NCBI GenBank assembly: GCA_027366585.1
Contig: DAHXNF010000010.1
Span: 62,001-126,000 of the forward strand
Direction: 5' to 3'
Length of the DNA stretch: 64,000 nucleotides
Origin: Thermoplasmatales archaeon
GTDB taxonomy: Archaea; Thermoplasmatota; Thermoplasmata; Thermoplasmatales; Thermoplasmataceae
Within the stretch, counting starts at the first letter, position 1, and every line of letters begins with the position of its first letter. This document shows positions 55,148-64,000 of this stretch, in pieces. Position numbers and translations under genes: made by a program. The notes under the pieces are model-generated. The model worked only from the letters and a program-made list of their open reading frames with translations. It did not search any database and was not told the DNA's origin.

Positions 55148-56155
55148 ATGGCGGATGTCGTTACCATGGGCATGAAGTTTGCAGTAATAGGGCTAGGTAA
55201 CCACGCAATAAAGAGGGTCATGCCTGCCATCAGGATGTCTGGAAACAGCATAAATAGTGTTTATAGCAGGAGCCCTGAAAAGGCAAGCAGGATCGCAAAA
55301 GACTTTGGCGGCGAGCCCTATCAAAGCTACGACCGCATGCTTTCAGGTGACTGTGATGCAGTATACATCGCGTCTCCGAACAGCCTGCATTACAGCAATG
55401 CCATGGCTGCGCTTGAGCATGGAAAGCATGTCCTCATGGAGAAGCCTATGACTCTCGATTATGAGGAGGCGAAGAACCTTGTGGAGAAGGCGGAGGAAAA
55501 CAACCTTTCGCTGGCTGTTGGCTTCCACCTGCGTCTCCACCCGGCGGTAGAGGAGATTAAAAAGCACATCCGGGACGGTGATATTGGCGATGTAACCGCG
55601 ATTGATGCCAGCTGGGGAGGTTTCAGCCCTTCAAGCCGCACCAATACAGAGGAATCTGATAGCAGGTGGTGGGGCGAGGAATCCATGGTTGGTGGCGGGT
55701 CCATAATGGGCACCGGAGTTCACGTAATGGATACACTGAACAATGTCATGGGGTTCCATCCGGATCGCATTTCGAGCTTCAGAGACCCCAGGGCGGAGTT
55801 AATAGACGCTACATCGTCCATCCTGCTGAATTATGGGGCCACAATTGCTCATGCAGTCTCTTCCCGAAGGATGTTCCTCCCGGATAACTCACTGAGGATA
55901 ATGGGCACTGAGGGGGCCATTGTCTGCACTGATCTCTTCTCCACGCAGATCAAGAGTTCGCTCAACGTCAATGGAAAGACGAAGAGGTTCCAGTCAGGTA
56001 ACATATACCGGAAGGAAGTTGATTCCTTCGTCGATCTTGTGAATGAAAAGAGGTCACTGATCGCAAAGGGAATCGATGGATCCATTGTTGTTAAGATGAC
56101 TGAGCTTGCGATCCGATCGGACATGGAAGGAAGGGCTTTCCCGATTGACCTCTGA
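55148..56155 (+). CDS. Gfo/Idh/MocA-family oxidoreductase
   Basis: 335 aa; M9 at 55172 (MKFAVIG) may be the true start. Rossmann motif AVIGLGNHAIKRVMPAI, the EKP catalytic motif in HVLMEKPMTLDYEEA, and GGGSIMGTGVHVMDTLNNV in the C-terminal domain. It resembles archaeal sugar dehydrogenases such as D-xylose or glucose 1-dehydrogenases. The substrate is inferred only. Confidence 0.82.
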   Translation: MADVVTMGMKFAVIGLGNHAIKRVMPAIRMSGNSINSVYSRSPEKASRIAKDFGGEPYQSYDRMLSGDCDAVYIASPNSLHYSNAMAALEHGKHVLMEKPMTLDYEEAKNLVEKAEENNLSLAVGFHLRLHPAVEEIKKHIRDGDIGDVTAIDASWGGFSPSSRTNTEESDSRWWGEESMVGGGSIMGTGVHVMDTLNNVMGFHPDRISSFRDPRAELIDATSSILLNYGATIAHAVSSRRMFLPDNSLRIMGTEGAIVCTDLFSTQIKSSLNVNGKTKRFQSGNIYRKEVDSFVDLVNEKRSLIAKGIDGSIVVKMTELAIRSDMEGRAFPIDL

Positions 56156-56263
56156 TCTCCAGCATCAAGAAAAGAAGAAAACTACTGCATTGCTGGATCC
56201 ACTCTCCGCACATGATTGAGTGCAGTTCGTGCGGGCCCGCATAGAAGATATTAAGATTACGGT

Positions 56264-56965
56264 ATGCTTCCCAGCATTATGACTACCTCCACATCGACTG
56301 TAACCAGTGAATATTGCTCGGAAGTCCTATTTGTGATAAAGGATTTCAGGACAGACATGCTGCTTTACAGGGAACGTGCAGCCCTCCTTCTTCCCGATAA
56401 GGATCAGAGGAACTCATTCATCATATCTCACGACGGCAATGAGGTCCGTTTCTTCATCAAGAGCACCACACTGGCCGGACTTTCATACATGAAGGCATTT
56501 TTCAGTAAGCTTTACTTGTGCAACTTTGAAAGACAGGATCCGCCTCAAATTGACGCCTTAAGAATACTTGTAATTCGCCCATCACTACGGAACTTCAGGG
56601 GAAAACAGAAATACAGCGCAGGTTTTGTCAGAACCCTGACCCAGGGACTGGCCTCGGTCAGGGATCTCAACTACCAAGCCGAGGTAATAATCGAGACTTC
56701 CCGGCCTGTTTCTGCAAGAAGAAGAAATTACGGTTTTTCGATCAGGATCCAGCTATCAGGCGATCCGATAAATTTTGATCCCGCTATCTCTGTGATAAGG
56801 GAATCTCTCAGGCAGATGAGAGAAGACCATGGCCTCGTTCTCAAGCTTAACGAAAGTAAGAAATTCAGGCTGCTAAGGAACCTACTTAAGGATCCATTCC
56901 AGCTGTCCAGCGTTGTCAGGATACCTGAGGATGAAAGCCTTGTTCCATCCTCTCCTGCATCATGA
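56264..56965 (+). CDS. Conserved-looking hypothetical protein
   Basis: 233 aa, alpha/beta, without membrane segments or known motifs. SYMKAFFSKLYLCNF and INFDPAISVIRESLRQMREDHGLVLKLNESKKF look like ordinary helices. Start M1 or M6. It overlaps the 3-hydroxyacyl-CoA dehydrogenase end by 6 bases, convergently. A loose resemblance of the middle part to Pcc1-like domains was considered and is not secure. Confidence 0.55.
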   Translation: MLPSIMTTSTSTVTSEYCSEVLFVIKDFRTDMLLYRERAALLLPDKDQRNSFIISHDGNEVRFFIKSTTLAGLSYMKAFFSKLYLCNFERQDPPQIDALRILVIRPSLRNFRGKQKYSAGFVRTLTQGLASVRDLNYQAEVIIETSRPVSARRRNYGFSIRIQLSGDPINFDPAISVIRESLRQMREDHGLVLKLNESKKFRLLRNLLKDPFQLSSVVRIPEDESLVPSSPAS

Positions 56966-57853
56966 TTCCTGCTTTATCCCGTAGTACTGGTAAAATCCTC
57001 CCTTGCTTCCCTTCTTGTTCCCCAGGTAACCGGATAGTACGAGCTTTTTCAGCAAAGTAGGCGCTGCGTAGTCAGACCTCTTCGTCTCCTCGTACATATA
57101 TTCGGCGACATGAAGCATGGTATCAAGGCCGATAAAGTCTGAGAGCTCGAACGGGCCCATAGGAAAGCCGAAGGCAAGCTTGGACATCTTATCTATCTCA
57201 GCGATACCTGCAACTCCTGATTCGAACATCCTGTAAGATTCCATTAGCCAGCTGTTAAGGAACCTGGTTGTAAAGAATCCAGGTCCGTCGTTCACGAGTA
57301 TCGGGACCTTTCCCGCTGACTCGGATATTTGCACAACCGTCCTAATTGCTTCTTCCGTGGTTTCAGGGCCCTTGACCACTTCCACCAGCTTCATTACCTG
57401 AGGTGGGTTGAACCAGTGCATCCCAACGAAGTTCTTCCCCCTAGTGGTAAAGGAGGAGAGACTGCTAATCATTATTCCTGATGTGTTGGATGCAAACAGT
57501 GCATCTTTCTTCACGATCCCGTCCAGTTTCCTGAAGAGTGCTCCCTTGACCTTTTCATCCTCTGTGATCGCCTCGATGACTAGATCGCAGTCCTTCAGGT
57601 CCTCCTGGTTCACTGTCGTGCTCAACCTGGAGAGCGTCTGATCTGCTTCCTCCTGCTTCATCTTGCCTGAAGAGACGGCACGCTCCAGGCCAAACCTTCC
57701 TGTTCGGATCATCTGCATGCCATTCTTCAGGAAATCCTCAGAGATGTCGTTCATAATCACGCTATATCCGTACCTTGCAAGTGTCTGAGCAATCCCGTGA
57801 CCCATTATTCCTGAGCCAATCACGCCAATTTTCAAGTCTTTCTGAGCCCGCAT
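56960..57853 (-). CDS. 3-hydroxyacyl-CoA dehydrogenase
   Basis: 297 aa from ATG 57853; the track start 14 codons earlier is possible. KIGVIGSGIMGHGIAQTLARYGYSVIMND is the NAD site; catalytic His and Glu lie in FVGMHWFNPPQVMKLVEVV, and NDGPGFFTTRFLNSW completes the signature. It oxidises 3-hydroxyacyl-CoA (including 3-hydroxybutyryl-CoA) in beta-oxidation or amino acid breakdown; the reduced cofactor and ETF of this window fit that role. Confidence 0.9.
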   Translation of the reverse strand: MRAQKDLKIGVIGSGIMGHGIAQTLARYGYSVIMNDISEDFLKNGMQMIRTGRFGLERAVSSGKMKQEEADQTLSRLSTTVNQEDLKDCDLVIEAITEDEKVKGALFRKLDGIVKKDALFASNTSGIMISSLSSFTTRGKNFVGMHWFNPPQVMKLVEVVKGPETTEEAIRTVVQISESAGKVPILVNDGPGFFTTRFLNSWLMESYRMFESGVAGIAEIDKMSKLAFGFPMGPFELSDFIGLDTMLHVAEYMYEETKRSDYAAPTLLKKLVLSGYLGNKKGSKGGFYQYYGIKQES

Positions 57854-58002
57854 GAGAGGTAAATCATAAGAAGGTTGATAACTGTTGCATCTCATTTGCC
57901 TGATAGCTGAATAAAGAATGAAATCTGTCCTTGATCAGCGTCCAATACCCTATATCTTGCCCTAACATCTTTATGCTCGGCCAAAATATCTCATAGATTG
58001 CT

Positions 58003-59049
58003 ATGTTTTTTAATCCCAGGAAGATGTATCTGTTTGAATGGATAGTTGAGAATGGGAGGAAAGCCAAGTATAACCTCTCGAGGAACAACATGCCAGATTA
58101 TATCGCAAGACAGTCCGGAATAGACTTTTCTTTCGAGACCTACGAGAAGAACCGTGACTCTGCGCAGAAGTTATTCGTTGAAGCGGTATCCAACCTATAT
58201 AATGTTCCTGAAGATTGCGTCACGCCAACCATTTCAGGTTCTGAGGCGATCTTCATTTCGCTCCTCTACATCAGGAGGTTCTCCGGAAGGATCAAGATAT
58301 TCCTTCCTGAGTATGAGCCGATTTTCAATGTCGCGGAGTCGCTGGGCTTTGATGTGGAATATAGGGATTTAAAGGATCTCGACGCTGAGGATCTGGATAT
58401 CCCATTTGGGTGCTCCTTGCCAAATAACCCGATTGGGACTTCCAACCGCTTGTTCCTGGGAGAAGCGGCCCATGACGAGGGACCGCGCCCTATGAGGTAT
58501 TTTGACGAAACGTTCGCGGAATTCAGGAAAAAGAAGGGTACCACGGTGTTCCATGAAAACAGATCAATAATAGCATCGTCCACGATGGTAAAGTATTACG
58601 GCCTATCCGACCTGAAGGTGGGTTGGATCCTTGCGGATTCTTCGCTTAAGGAGCACTTGGTGAATACAATGAATGGGGTAACCCCGTCCATACCGCCTTA
58701 TTCCCTCTGGATATCCTATCAGGCGATGAAGGAAAAGCCTTATTTCGATAAGGAAGTGGAGGAACTGGTCAAGACAAATACCGAGATCGTTGGAAAATTC
58801 ATCAACAGTACCCCTGGACTTGAATGGGAGGAACCGGACGGAACCCCATTCGGGTTCGTACATGTCAAGACAAGGAACTCGAAGGAACTCTGCCAGGATA
58901 TACTTGAGAAGACGGGGGTACTCGTCGGTCCGGGAAAATACTTCGGCGACGATTCAGGCTTCAGGCTGTGCTTCACCTTACCACCAGAAGACCTTTCCAT
59001 GGGGCTCAAGGATCTTGGAGATTACTTCAGGATGCACATGAAAAACTGA
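58003..59049 (+). CDS. Class I/II aminotransferase-like PLP enzyme
   Basis: 348 aa. Fold type I marks: TISGSEAIFISLLYI, SLPNNPIGTSN, YFDETFAEF with the PLP Asp-like residue, the Schiff-base Lys in SSTMVKYYGLSDLKVGWIL, and GFRLCFTLP. It is related to histidinol-phosphate/aspartate aminotransferases but shortened in the N-terminal region. Substrate unknown; a HisC-like role is possible. Confidence 0.8.
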   Translation: MFFNPRKMYLFEWIVENGRKAKYNLSRNNMPDYIARQSGIDFSFETYEKNRDSAQKLFVEAVSNLYNVPEDCVTPTISGSEAIFISLLYIRRFSGRIKIFLPEYEPIFNVAESLGFDVEYRDLKDLDAEDLDIPFGCSLPNNPIGTSNRLFLGEAAHDEGPRPMRYFDETFAEFRKKKGTTVFHENRSIIASSTMVKYYGLSDLKVGWILADSSLKEHLVNTMNGVTPSIPPYSLWISYQAMKEKPYFDKEVEELVKTNTEIVGKFINSTPGLEWEEPDGTPFGFVHVKTRNSKELCQDILEKTGVLVGPGKYFGDDSGFRLCFTLPPEDLSMGLKDLGDYFRMHMKN

Positions 59050-59077
59050 GCTTCACTGACAGTAGAATTATTGTCGT

Positions 59078-59386
59078 TCATTCTCTTTTCTGTATTATCA
59101 GCTTGAGTCCGTCTACATCCTTAACTACCGCCTTGTCCCCAGGCTCAAGTTTCTCTTCTTTATCAAATGGAGCGGCGGCCCAAACCTGTGAATCTACAAG
59201 CACCTCTATCCTATCAGGATTGACGGATTTAACAGTGCAGCGCCTCCCTAGCATGCTCTCAACTCCCGTGAATCCGGAAGCACCGAACGGGTACCTGGTA
59301 AGAAGCCTTCCAAGCCATGCCCCGATAAAAAGACTACCGACCGTGTCCAGTACAACGATGAGGATAAGTATTGTCTCACTTGGCAC
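59078..59386 (-). CDS. NfeD-like OB-fold membrane protein
   Basis: 102 aa. One N-terminal hydrophobic helix, then an OB-fold with the NfeD C-terminal pattern: LGRRCTVKSVNPDRIEVLVDSQVWAAAPF and LEPGDKAVVKDVDGLKLIIQ. NfeD proteins pair with stomatin-like proteins or proteases in membranes; no stomatin gene is next to it. Short, single-helix form. Confidence 0.7.
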   Translation of the reverse strand: MPSETILILIVVLDTVGSLFIGAWLGRLLTRYPFGASGFTGVESMLGRRCTVKSVNPDRIEVLVDSQVWAAAPFDKEEKLEPGDKAVVKDVDGLKLIIQKRE

Positions 59387-59746
59387 ATCTCTTTATTATT
59401 TTTCAGGATATATGATTGTTGATTTTTAAGGCAACTTACTTCTTTCGCATGCTTAATGCATTACGAATATCTATTGTGGTGCCCCAAACGCTGAATTCCA
59501 TATTTCCAATCTCTGTGAAACAAAATGTTGAAGATTTCAATGTGAACTGTGAATAATGCAAGACTGATTCTCTTGCATGTTGGTAAGAATGAACCCACCC
59601 TGCACACTATACTAAGAAAGGATGAAAATAGCAGGTGGGATGTTCCTTTCAAGTTCTTGCAGCACCCCGTGAACCCGTACTTTGGAGTGAAAAAGGGAAG
59701 TTATAAGATCCGTTATGATTTGTTTGACCAATACAGGTGAAACAGC
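59387..59746 (+). other. 360-base gap with a possible 63-aa ORF
   Basis: ORF 59549-59740 (GTG start) reads ARLILLHVGKNEPTLHTILR and NPYFGVKKGSYKIRYDLFDQ and is fairly protein-like, but it has no clear promoter, ribosome site or family. No proteolipid (subunit K) gene is seen here even though atpI ends next to it. Confidence 0.3.
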
Positions 59747-61669
59747 TTATTTCTCTTCTTCCTGCAACGTGTATTTTCTCTCGGTTCCGAATGGGCGGAA
59801 CTGCCTTCCGTTACCGCGATAGAACTTGGAGAAGAATTCCACATAAAGGAGCCTTGCACCCTGAATGCCAGGCTCGAAAATCGCTATTGCCAGGTTAAAT
59901 ATCTGTCCCAGGACCAGGACTACTCCTCCCAGCAGGATGAAAACAGGTCCCTTGTGCAGGTTGGAGAGGAAAATGTCGTCCACCACGAATGCAAGGATCA
60001 CCGAAGCAAGCAGGATTCCCACTATTCTTGTATAAGAAAGAATATGCGATATGAGGGAAGGGACCTCTATCATTCCCCTGCCCCTCTCAAAGACAATCAC
60101 GATAATTAATCCGAGGATAGCAAGGTAGACAGGAAGAGCAGTAAGAGGACCCGTGATGGGATCGAGGGAGATTGAGACCTTATGCAGGAAGTTAAGACCG
60201 GTAATGGCAACCCCCCACGCGAGTATGAGCCAGCCCACTGAGCTGATCGCCTTGTGGTTTTCGCCATGCGCAATGTTGTTGAGTACGCCAAGTATGAACC
60301 CGAAGGATACCATTGCAAGGCCGATATATCCTGACAAGAGTAGCAGCTTCGCAATACCGTAAGATGTGATCGGATCGAGAATTGTGAAGGGAAGCAATTT
60401 AAAGCCGAAGAAGTTATTGAATATTACTCCCGCAATAATGGCAATTATGGAGGATGGTATCAATACCTTCCCGAGTACAAGAAGAGGACCCTTTCCAAGG
60501 ATCTGGACAGCGAATGCTGAGATTTTTTTCGGCATAATGGAGAATGTCCCCGGATGTGTTATCTTCCTCACCATCCATATAGAGAACAGGAGGATTACCA
60601 GGCCATAGCCAATATCACCAACCATCAGGCCGAAGAAGAAAGGGAATATAATCGCAAATATTAGTGTGGGATCGAATTCACTCTCCACCGGCAGGGAATA
60701 GAAACGTATGAAGAACTCAAAGACCCGGATATGCTTCCAGTTGGCGAATGCTGTGGGTGGTTCCTCGCTTGTTTTTACCCTGCTGACAAGACAGGATCCT
60801 GCGGTGCGCTTTTCCAGCGCTTTCGTTAATTTTTCCACTTCTCGGACCTTTACCCAGCCTTCCATTGCAAATGCTTCTGAAGTGGACAATGCCCTTTGCG
60901 CAGCCTCCAGTTTACTTACTTCTATGCGAAGCTGCTCTTCCAGCGTAGCAATTTCCCCGTAATACTTCCTGGAGAGTTCTTGGTAATCCTCGTTTACCAT
61001 GGAAAGAGCTTTTTCCATGTTCTTCAGGTTGGCAACGAGATCCTCATAATAATCGGCCGGTTTCCCCTTGAGCTCAGGTATGTGCAATAACGAATATCCC
61101 AGCTCGTTGGCGACTTTTGCCAAGTCCGTTTCAGCAAGCACAGGAATAGTGACTACATACTGACCATTTGGTGTAGGTACAACAGATGGTGAGGATGGGA
61201 TCCGCCTAAGAGCATCAGGATCGACGTTCTGCATCGGGCTTGTGACAATGTATGACTTGGTGAATGAAGTATTGAAAATTGAAAGATCGACGTCCATCCC
61301 GATGAGAGGCTGCGTCGTCTCCATTCGGTTCCGGATGTCCTTTATGTCGGTGCTGATGTCAGCCTCCTTTTCTTTGAGGATCCTGAGGCGATCAGTGAGA
61401 TCTATGGACCTGGCCTCTTCCAGAGCATCTTTGAGCGAGGTGAATTTCTTCCTGCTCTGAACAGGTTGCTTTGGAAGAATTCCCATGTATGACTTAAGCC
61501 TCTGCAACTCGGCGTTTGCAACCTCGATTTCTGAAGCAAGATCGGATGCCTTCATGTACTGGAGCAGGTCCGGTGACACCGGCTCAAGCTGCATGACCCT
61601 CAAGTCATGGAGGATTGTAACTACCCGATCCCTGTACCTGATCAGGGAGATTATGCGTATCTTTTCCAT
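59747..61669 (-). CDS. atpI: A/V-type ATP synthase subunit I
   Basis: 640 aa. N-terminal cytosolic half with long coiled coils (residues about 80-120 and 215-270), then seven or eight membrane helices from about residue 335 (FDPTLIFAIIFPFFFGLMVGDIGYGL). The conserved Arg-bearing region near the C-terminus (LSYTRIVGILLASVILAF) lines the proton path with the c-ring. It forms the stator and proton half-channels. Confidence 0.93.
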   Translation of the reverse strand: MEKIRIISLIRYRDRVVTILHDLRVMQLEPVSPDLLQYMKASDLASEIEVANAELQRLKSYMGILPKQPVQSRKKFTSLKDALEEARSIDLTDRLRILKEKEADISTDIKDIRNRMETTQPLIGMDVDLSIFNTSFTKSYIVTSPMQNVDPDALRRIPSSPSVVPTPNGQYVVTIPVLAETDLAKVANELGYSLLHIPELKGKPADYYEDLVANLKNMEKALSMVNEDYQELSRKYYGEIATLEEQLRIEVSKLEAAQRALSTSEAFAMEGWVKVREVEKLTKALEKRTAGSCLVSRVKTSEEPPTAFANWKHIRVFEFFIRFYSLPVESEFDPTLIFAIIFPFFFGLMVGDIGYGLVILLFSIWMVRKITHPGTFSIMPKKISAFAVQILGKGPLLVLGKVLIPSSIIAIIAGVIFNNFFGFKLLPFTILDPITSYGIAKLLLLSGYIGLAMVSFGFILGVLNNIAHGENHKAISSVGWLILAWGVAITGLNFLHKVSISLDPITGPLTALPVYLAILGLIIVIVFERGRGMIEVPSLISHILSYTRIVGILLASVILAFVVDDIFLSNLHKGPVFILLGGVVLVLGQIFNLAIAIFEPGIQGARLLYVEFFSKFYRGNGRQFRPFGTERKYTLQEEEK

Positions 61670-61693
61670 CTTCTCCGGTCTCAGTGCCGTGGC

Positions 61694-62017
61694 TTACTCC
61701 TCCAGGAACTTTCTTACAATTTCGGACAGAATCTTTGATGCCTCTTTCTTGTCCAGGCTGAGCTTCATTTCTGATGCAAGCTTTCTCGCAGATTTCAGGG
61801 TTTTCTCCTCTTTTTGAAGGAGCTTCATTTCCTCTTCGTCAAGCTTGGCCATGCGCTCCATTTCTAAACGCTGTGATTCAGCTTCGATATCCTGCTGTGA
61901 TTTCTTCAGTAGCTGCTCGTATGCTTCTTTCAGCTTCTTGCTTTCCTCATTGAATTCGGCATTGGCAGCCTCTTCTGCTTCCTTTATTTTCTTGAGTATC
62001 TCTATATCGTCTGGCAT
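61694..62017 (-). CDS. atpH: A/V-type ATP synthase subunit H
   Basis: 107 aa from the second of two adjacent ATGs (62020 or 62017); GGAGTGA precedes them. The track start at 62080 lies in the 56-aa ORF. Nearly all is a charged coiled coil (ILKKIKEAEEAANAEFNEESKKLKEAYEQ..), as expected of the peripheral-stalk H/G subunit that pairs with E and binds AtpI. Its start overlaps the stop of the small ORF upstream. Confidence 0.82.
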   Translation of the reverse strand: MPDDIEILKKIKEAEEAANAEFNEESKKLKEAYEQLLKKSQQDIEAESQRLEMERMAKLDEEEMKLLQKEEKTLKSARKLASEMKLSLDKKEASKILSEIVRKFLEE

Positions 62018-62187
62018 CATATCACTCCGGCAAATAGCAGTACCAGTACTGCTCCCGTAACGCCCATGTTGATTGTCCATATTATCGCCCTGGCAAGGCG
62101 GAACTTCCTGACCGCTGGGCTATTCAGGGCCTCCGGACTCAACTTATAATACATCACGCGTTTTCCATTCTTATCGTAAAGCGCCAC
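62017..62187 (-). CDS. Unlisted 56-aa single-helix membrane protein inside the ATPase operon
   Basis: Too short for the ORF track. GTG 62187 overlaps the atpD TAG by one base, with GGAGGTG about 7 bases before it; the TGA at 62017-62019 overlaps the atpH ATG. The product MALYDKNGKRVMYYKLSPEA..VRKFRLARAIIWTINMGVTG..VLLLFAGVI has a basic soluble N-terminus and one C-terminal membrane helix. The tight coupling on both sides argues that it is translated. It is not subunit K (no two-helix hairpin with acidic residue). It may be an ATPase accessory or assembly protein. Confidence 0.7.
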   Translation of the reverse strand: MALYDKNGKRVMYYKLSPEALNSPAVRKFRLARAIIWTINMGVTGAVLVLLFAGVI

Positions 62188-62840
62188 TAGGCGGCACCTC
62201 CTGGGTTCTGGGAACTCCTGGCCTGAAGGTTTCTCTTCACTGCCTTGAGCATGCTGAACGTTTCTCTCTCCATCTCATCCAGGCGCATCCTGATGTACTT
62301 GGCATTTGCAGCCAGGCCCGGAATCAGTATGTTCTCGATTGCATTGGATCTCCTCTTCGTCCTGTCTATTTCCCTGAGAAGTTTCCTCATTGAATTCTCC
62401 TTCTCGGCAATCTCGAGAAGTGCCTTGAAGATCTTCTCGAATTTCATGATCGAGTCATTTATCACGGTCGGGATCGAAACTGCCCTGTATATCTCTGAGA
62501 GCAGGCTCTCATGGTAGACCACATTCAGGGTTGGGATACGCACGCCCATCACGTTCTTGGTTGCGACGTTCGCATCCGTATCGACGGACATGGATGCAAT
62601 CCTCTCAAGATTCACAAGACCGGAGAGAGCCTCCGCGAGGCGAACCGTGCCAAGTGTTGTCTCCATGTCTGACCTGATGTTCTCCCTCATTCCCTTCACA
62701 GTCCTGCTGATAGCAAAAAACTCCATGACAAGCGAGGTTCTCTTCATCTTGAGCAGATCCAGCCCCTTCTTTGCCAGGCGTATTCTCCTGGTCAAGTTGA
62801 TCAGCTCAATCCTGGTAGGTTTAACCTCGCTCGATGCCAT
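62187..62840 (-). CDS. atpD: A/V-type ATP synthase subunit D
   Basis: 217 aa from ATG 62840; a GTGAT site overlapping the atpB end precedes it. VKPTRIELINLTRRIRLAKKGLDLLKMKRTSLV and the C-terminal RTKRRSNAIENILIPGL..YIRMRLDEMERETFSMLKAVK are clear central-stalk D signatures (long helical hairpin). It turns within the A/B hexamer. Confidence 0.95.
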   Translation of the reverse strand: MASSEVKPTRIELINLTRRIRLAKKGLDLLKMKRTSLVMEFFAISRTVKGMRENIRSDMETTLGTVRLAEALSGLVNLERIASMSVDTDANVATKNVMGVRIPTLNVVYHESLLSEIYRAVSIPTVINDSIMKFEKIFKALLEIAEKENSMRKLLREIDRTKRRSNAIENILIPGLAANAKYIRMRLDEMERETFSMLKAVKRNLQARSSQNPGGAA

Positions 62841-62845
62841 CCAAA

Positions 62846-64000
62846 TCACTTATTCCATTTGCCGTATTTCGCGACATGATCTTTCTTGACCCTCTTCATC
62901 TCCTGCTCCGGCAGAGCCGAGAGCAGTTCCCAACCAAGATCCAGGGTCTGCTCTATTGTCCTGTCCTCGTTCCTCCCCTGATTGACGAACCTCTTCTCAA
63001 ATGATTCAGCAAACGCAAGGTACATCTTGTCTGTCTTTCCAAGCGCTTCTTCGCCAACTATAGCGCTCAGTGATCTCAGATCCTTTCCAGTTGCATAGGC
63101 AGAGTAGAGCTGGTCGGAAACGCCACGATGATCTTCCCTAGTCCTGCTGGGACCTATTCCCTGATTCATCAACCTTGAAAGCGAAGGCAGGACATCTATT
63201 GGAGGATATATCCCGTTGCGCTGCAGGTCCCTGCTCATTGCGATCTGCCCCTCGGTTATGTATCCCGTCAGATCCGGGATGGGGTGTGTCCTGTCGTCTC
63301 CTGGCATCGTCAATATAGGTATCTGCGTAATTGATCCGTTCCTTCCCTTGATCTTGCCTGCGCGCTCGTATATTGTGCTCAGGTCGGTGTACATGTACCC
63401 CGGGTATCCCCTCCTTCCCGGAACCTCTTCCCTTGCAGAGGATATCTCACGGAGGGCCTCGCAGTAGTTTGTCATGTCAGAAAGGATAACGAGTATATGC
63501 ATCTCCTTCTCATACGCAAGGTACTCGGCGGCAGTAAGTGCAGCTCTAGGAAGGATTATCCTTTCCATAGATGGATCCGATGAAATATTAAGAAAAAGCA
63601 CTGCTCTTGATATTGCACCAGTTTCCGTGAACTGGTTGATGAAATAGTTGGCTTCCTCGCTGGTTATTCCCATGGCTCCGAATACGACGGCAAAGCTCTC
63701 GTCCTTGCCCACTACCTTTGCCTGCTTTGCTATCTGCGCAGCAAGCTCATTGTGCGGGAGTCCAGACGCGGAGAAGAGGGGCAGCTTCTGCCCTCTCACC
63801 AGAGTGTTCATGCCGTCTATAGTGGATATTCCAGTCTGGATAAATTCTGACGGCTCTTCCCTCGAATAAGGGTTGATTGCATTACCAACGATATCGACCT
63901 TTTCTCCTGAGATGGGGGTTCCTCCGTCTATCGGGGAGGCAAAACCATTGAATATCCTGCCGAGCATGTCGTCTGATACCTGGATCCTTGCAGTCGAGCC
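62846..64000 (-). CDS. atpB: A/V-type ATP synthase subunit B (5' end outside window)
   Basis: At least 384 aa; the frame is open to the right edge (the extra residues read [11 protein letters not shown] before [16 protein letters not shown]). [20 protein letters not shown] replaces the P-loop, as normal for the non-catalytic B subunit. [38 protein letters not shown] and [15 protein letters not shown] are typical. B regulates and completes the nucleotide hexamer with A, which should lie beyond the edge. Confidence 0.96.
   Translation of the reverse strand, partial: GSTARIQVSDDMLGRIFNGFASPIDGGTPISGEKVDIVGNAINPYSREEPSEFIQTGISTIDGMNTLVRGQKLPLFSASGLPHNELAAQIAKQAKVVGKDESFAVVFGAMGITSEEANYFINQFTETGAISRAVLFLNISSDPSMERIILPRAALTAAEYLAYEKEMHILVILSDMTNYCEALREISSAREEVPGRRGYPGYMYTDLSTIYERAGKIKGRNGSITQIPILTMPGDDRTHPIPDLTGYITEGQIAMSRDLQRNGIYPPIDVLPSLSRLMNQGIGPSRTREDHRGVSDQLYSAYATGKDLRSLSAIVGEEALGKTDKMYLAFAESFEKRFVNQGRNEDRTIEQTLDLGWELLSALPEQEMKRVKKDHVAKYGKWNK

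Noticed and set aside
1-64000. CRISPR array
   Set aside because: No run of regularly spaced direct repeats was seen anywhere, and no cas-like gene is present.

Overview
The window looks like a chromosome segment from an archaeon of the order Thermoplasmatales; the genus cannot be fixed from the sequence alone. The evidence is an archaeal A/V-type ATPase operon, a Kae1-Bud32 fusion, archaeal S-adenosylmethionine synthetase, eS6 and aIF2-gamma, a glycerol-1-phosphate dehydrogenase family gene, TATA boxes about 25 bases before start codons (leaderless genes), GGTGA/GGAG ribosome sites inside operons, and a mid-range GC content. There is no CRISPR array and no rRNA. One tRNA (Pro, CGG) is present.

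Layout. 0-9.6 kb: end of a PhoU-like gene, MBL-fold hydrolase plus acyl-CoA synthetase pair, a TIGR01777 epimerase-like gene, several membrane proteins, and a copper module (TRASH-domain regulator divergent from a YHS mini-protein and CopA). 9.6-17.9 kb: DUF167, orphan adenine methylase, succinate dehydrogenase sdhABCD, a degraded treZ next to an intact glgX/treX, and a DHFR/RibD-like reductase. 17.9-22.4 kb: a decayed accessory zone that ends at tRNA-Pro, with a nonsense-mutated MFS gene, fragments, a two-lobed retropepsin-like gene, a frameshifted coiled-coil gene and a broken IS630 transposase. 22.5-29.3 kb: cupin protein, DtxR-type regulator, aldo/keto reductase, histidine ammonia-lyase, amidase. 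29.3-35.8 kb: a probable GABA/amino-acid catabolic module (APC permease, G1P-dehydrogenase-like gene, class III aminotransferase, Lrp regulator, aldehyde dehydrogenase). 36-41.6 kb: ThrRS and the ETF operon fixC-fixX-etfB-etfA. 41.8-45.5 kb: an ABC-2 exporter in one operon with three small membrane-anchored, sequon-rich proteins and a fourth broken copy. 46-56 kb: a housekeeping block (EndoIII-like glycosylase, aIF2-gamma, eS6, NRAMP-like transporter with a DtxR-type operator, Kae1-Bud32, RdgB, SAM synthetase, acylphosphatase, threonine dehydratase, Gfo/Idh oxidoreductase). 56-64 kb: 3-hydroxyacyl-CoA dehydrogenase, aminotransferase, NfeD-like protein and the ATPase genes atpB-atpD-(new 56-aa ORF)-atpH-atpI.

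Together the genes describe a heterotroph living on peptides, amino acids and acyl compounds. Acyl-CoA synthetase, 3-hydroxyacyl-CoA dehydrogenase, the ETF/ETF-quinone oxidoreductase and succinate dehydrogenase would feed electrons to quinone, and the A-type ATPase would use the resulting gradient. The least ordinary items are the exporter/anchored-protein operon, the unlisted 56-aa membrane ORF inside the ATPase operon, the two-lobed aspartic protease, a DtxR-like palindrome before the NRAMP gene, and several short ORFs missing from the ORF track.
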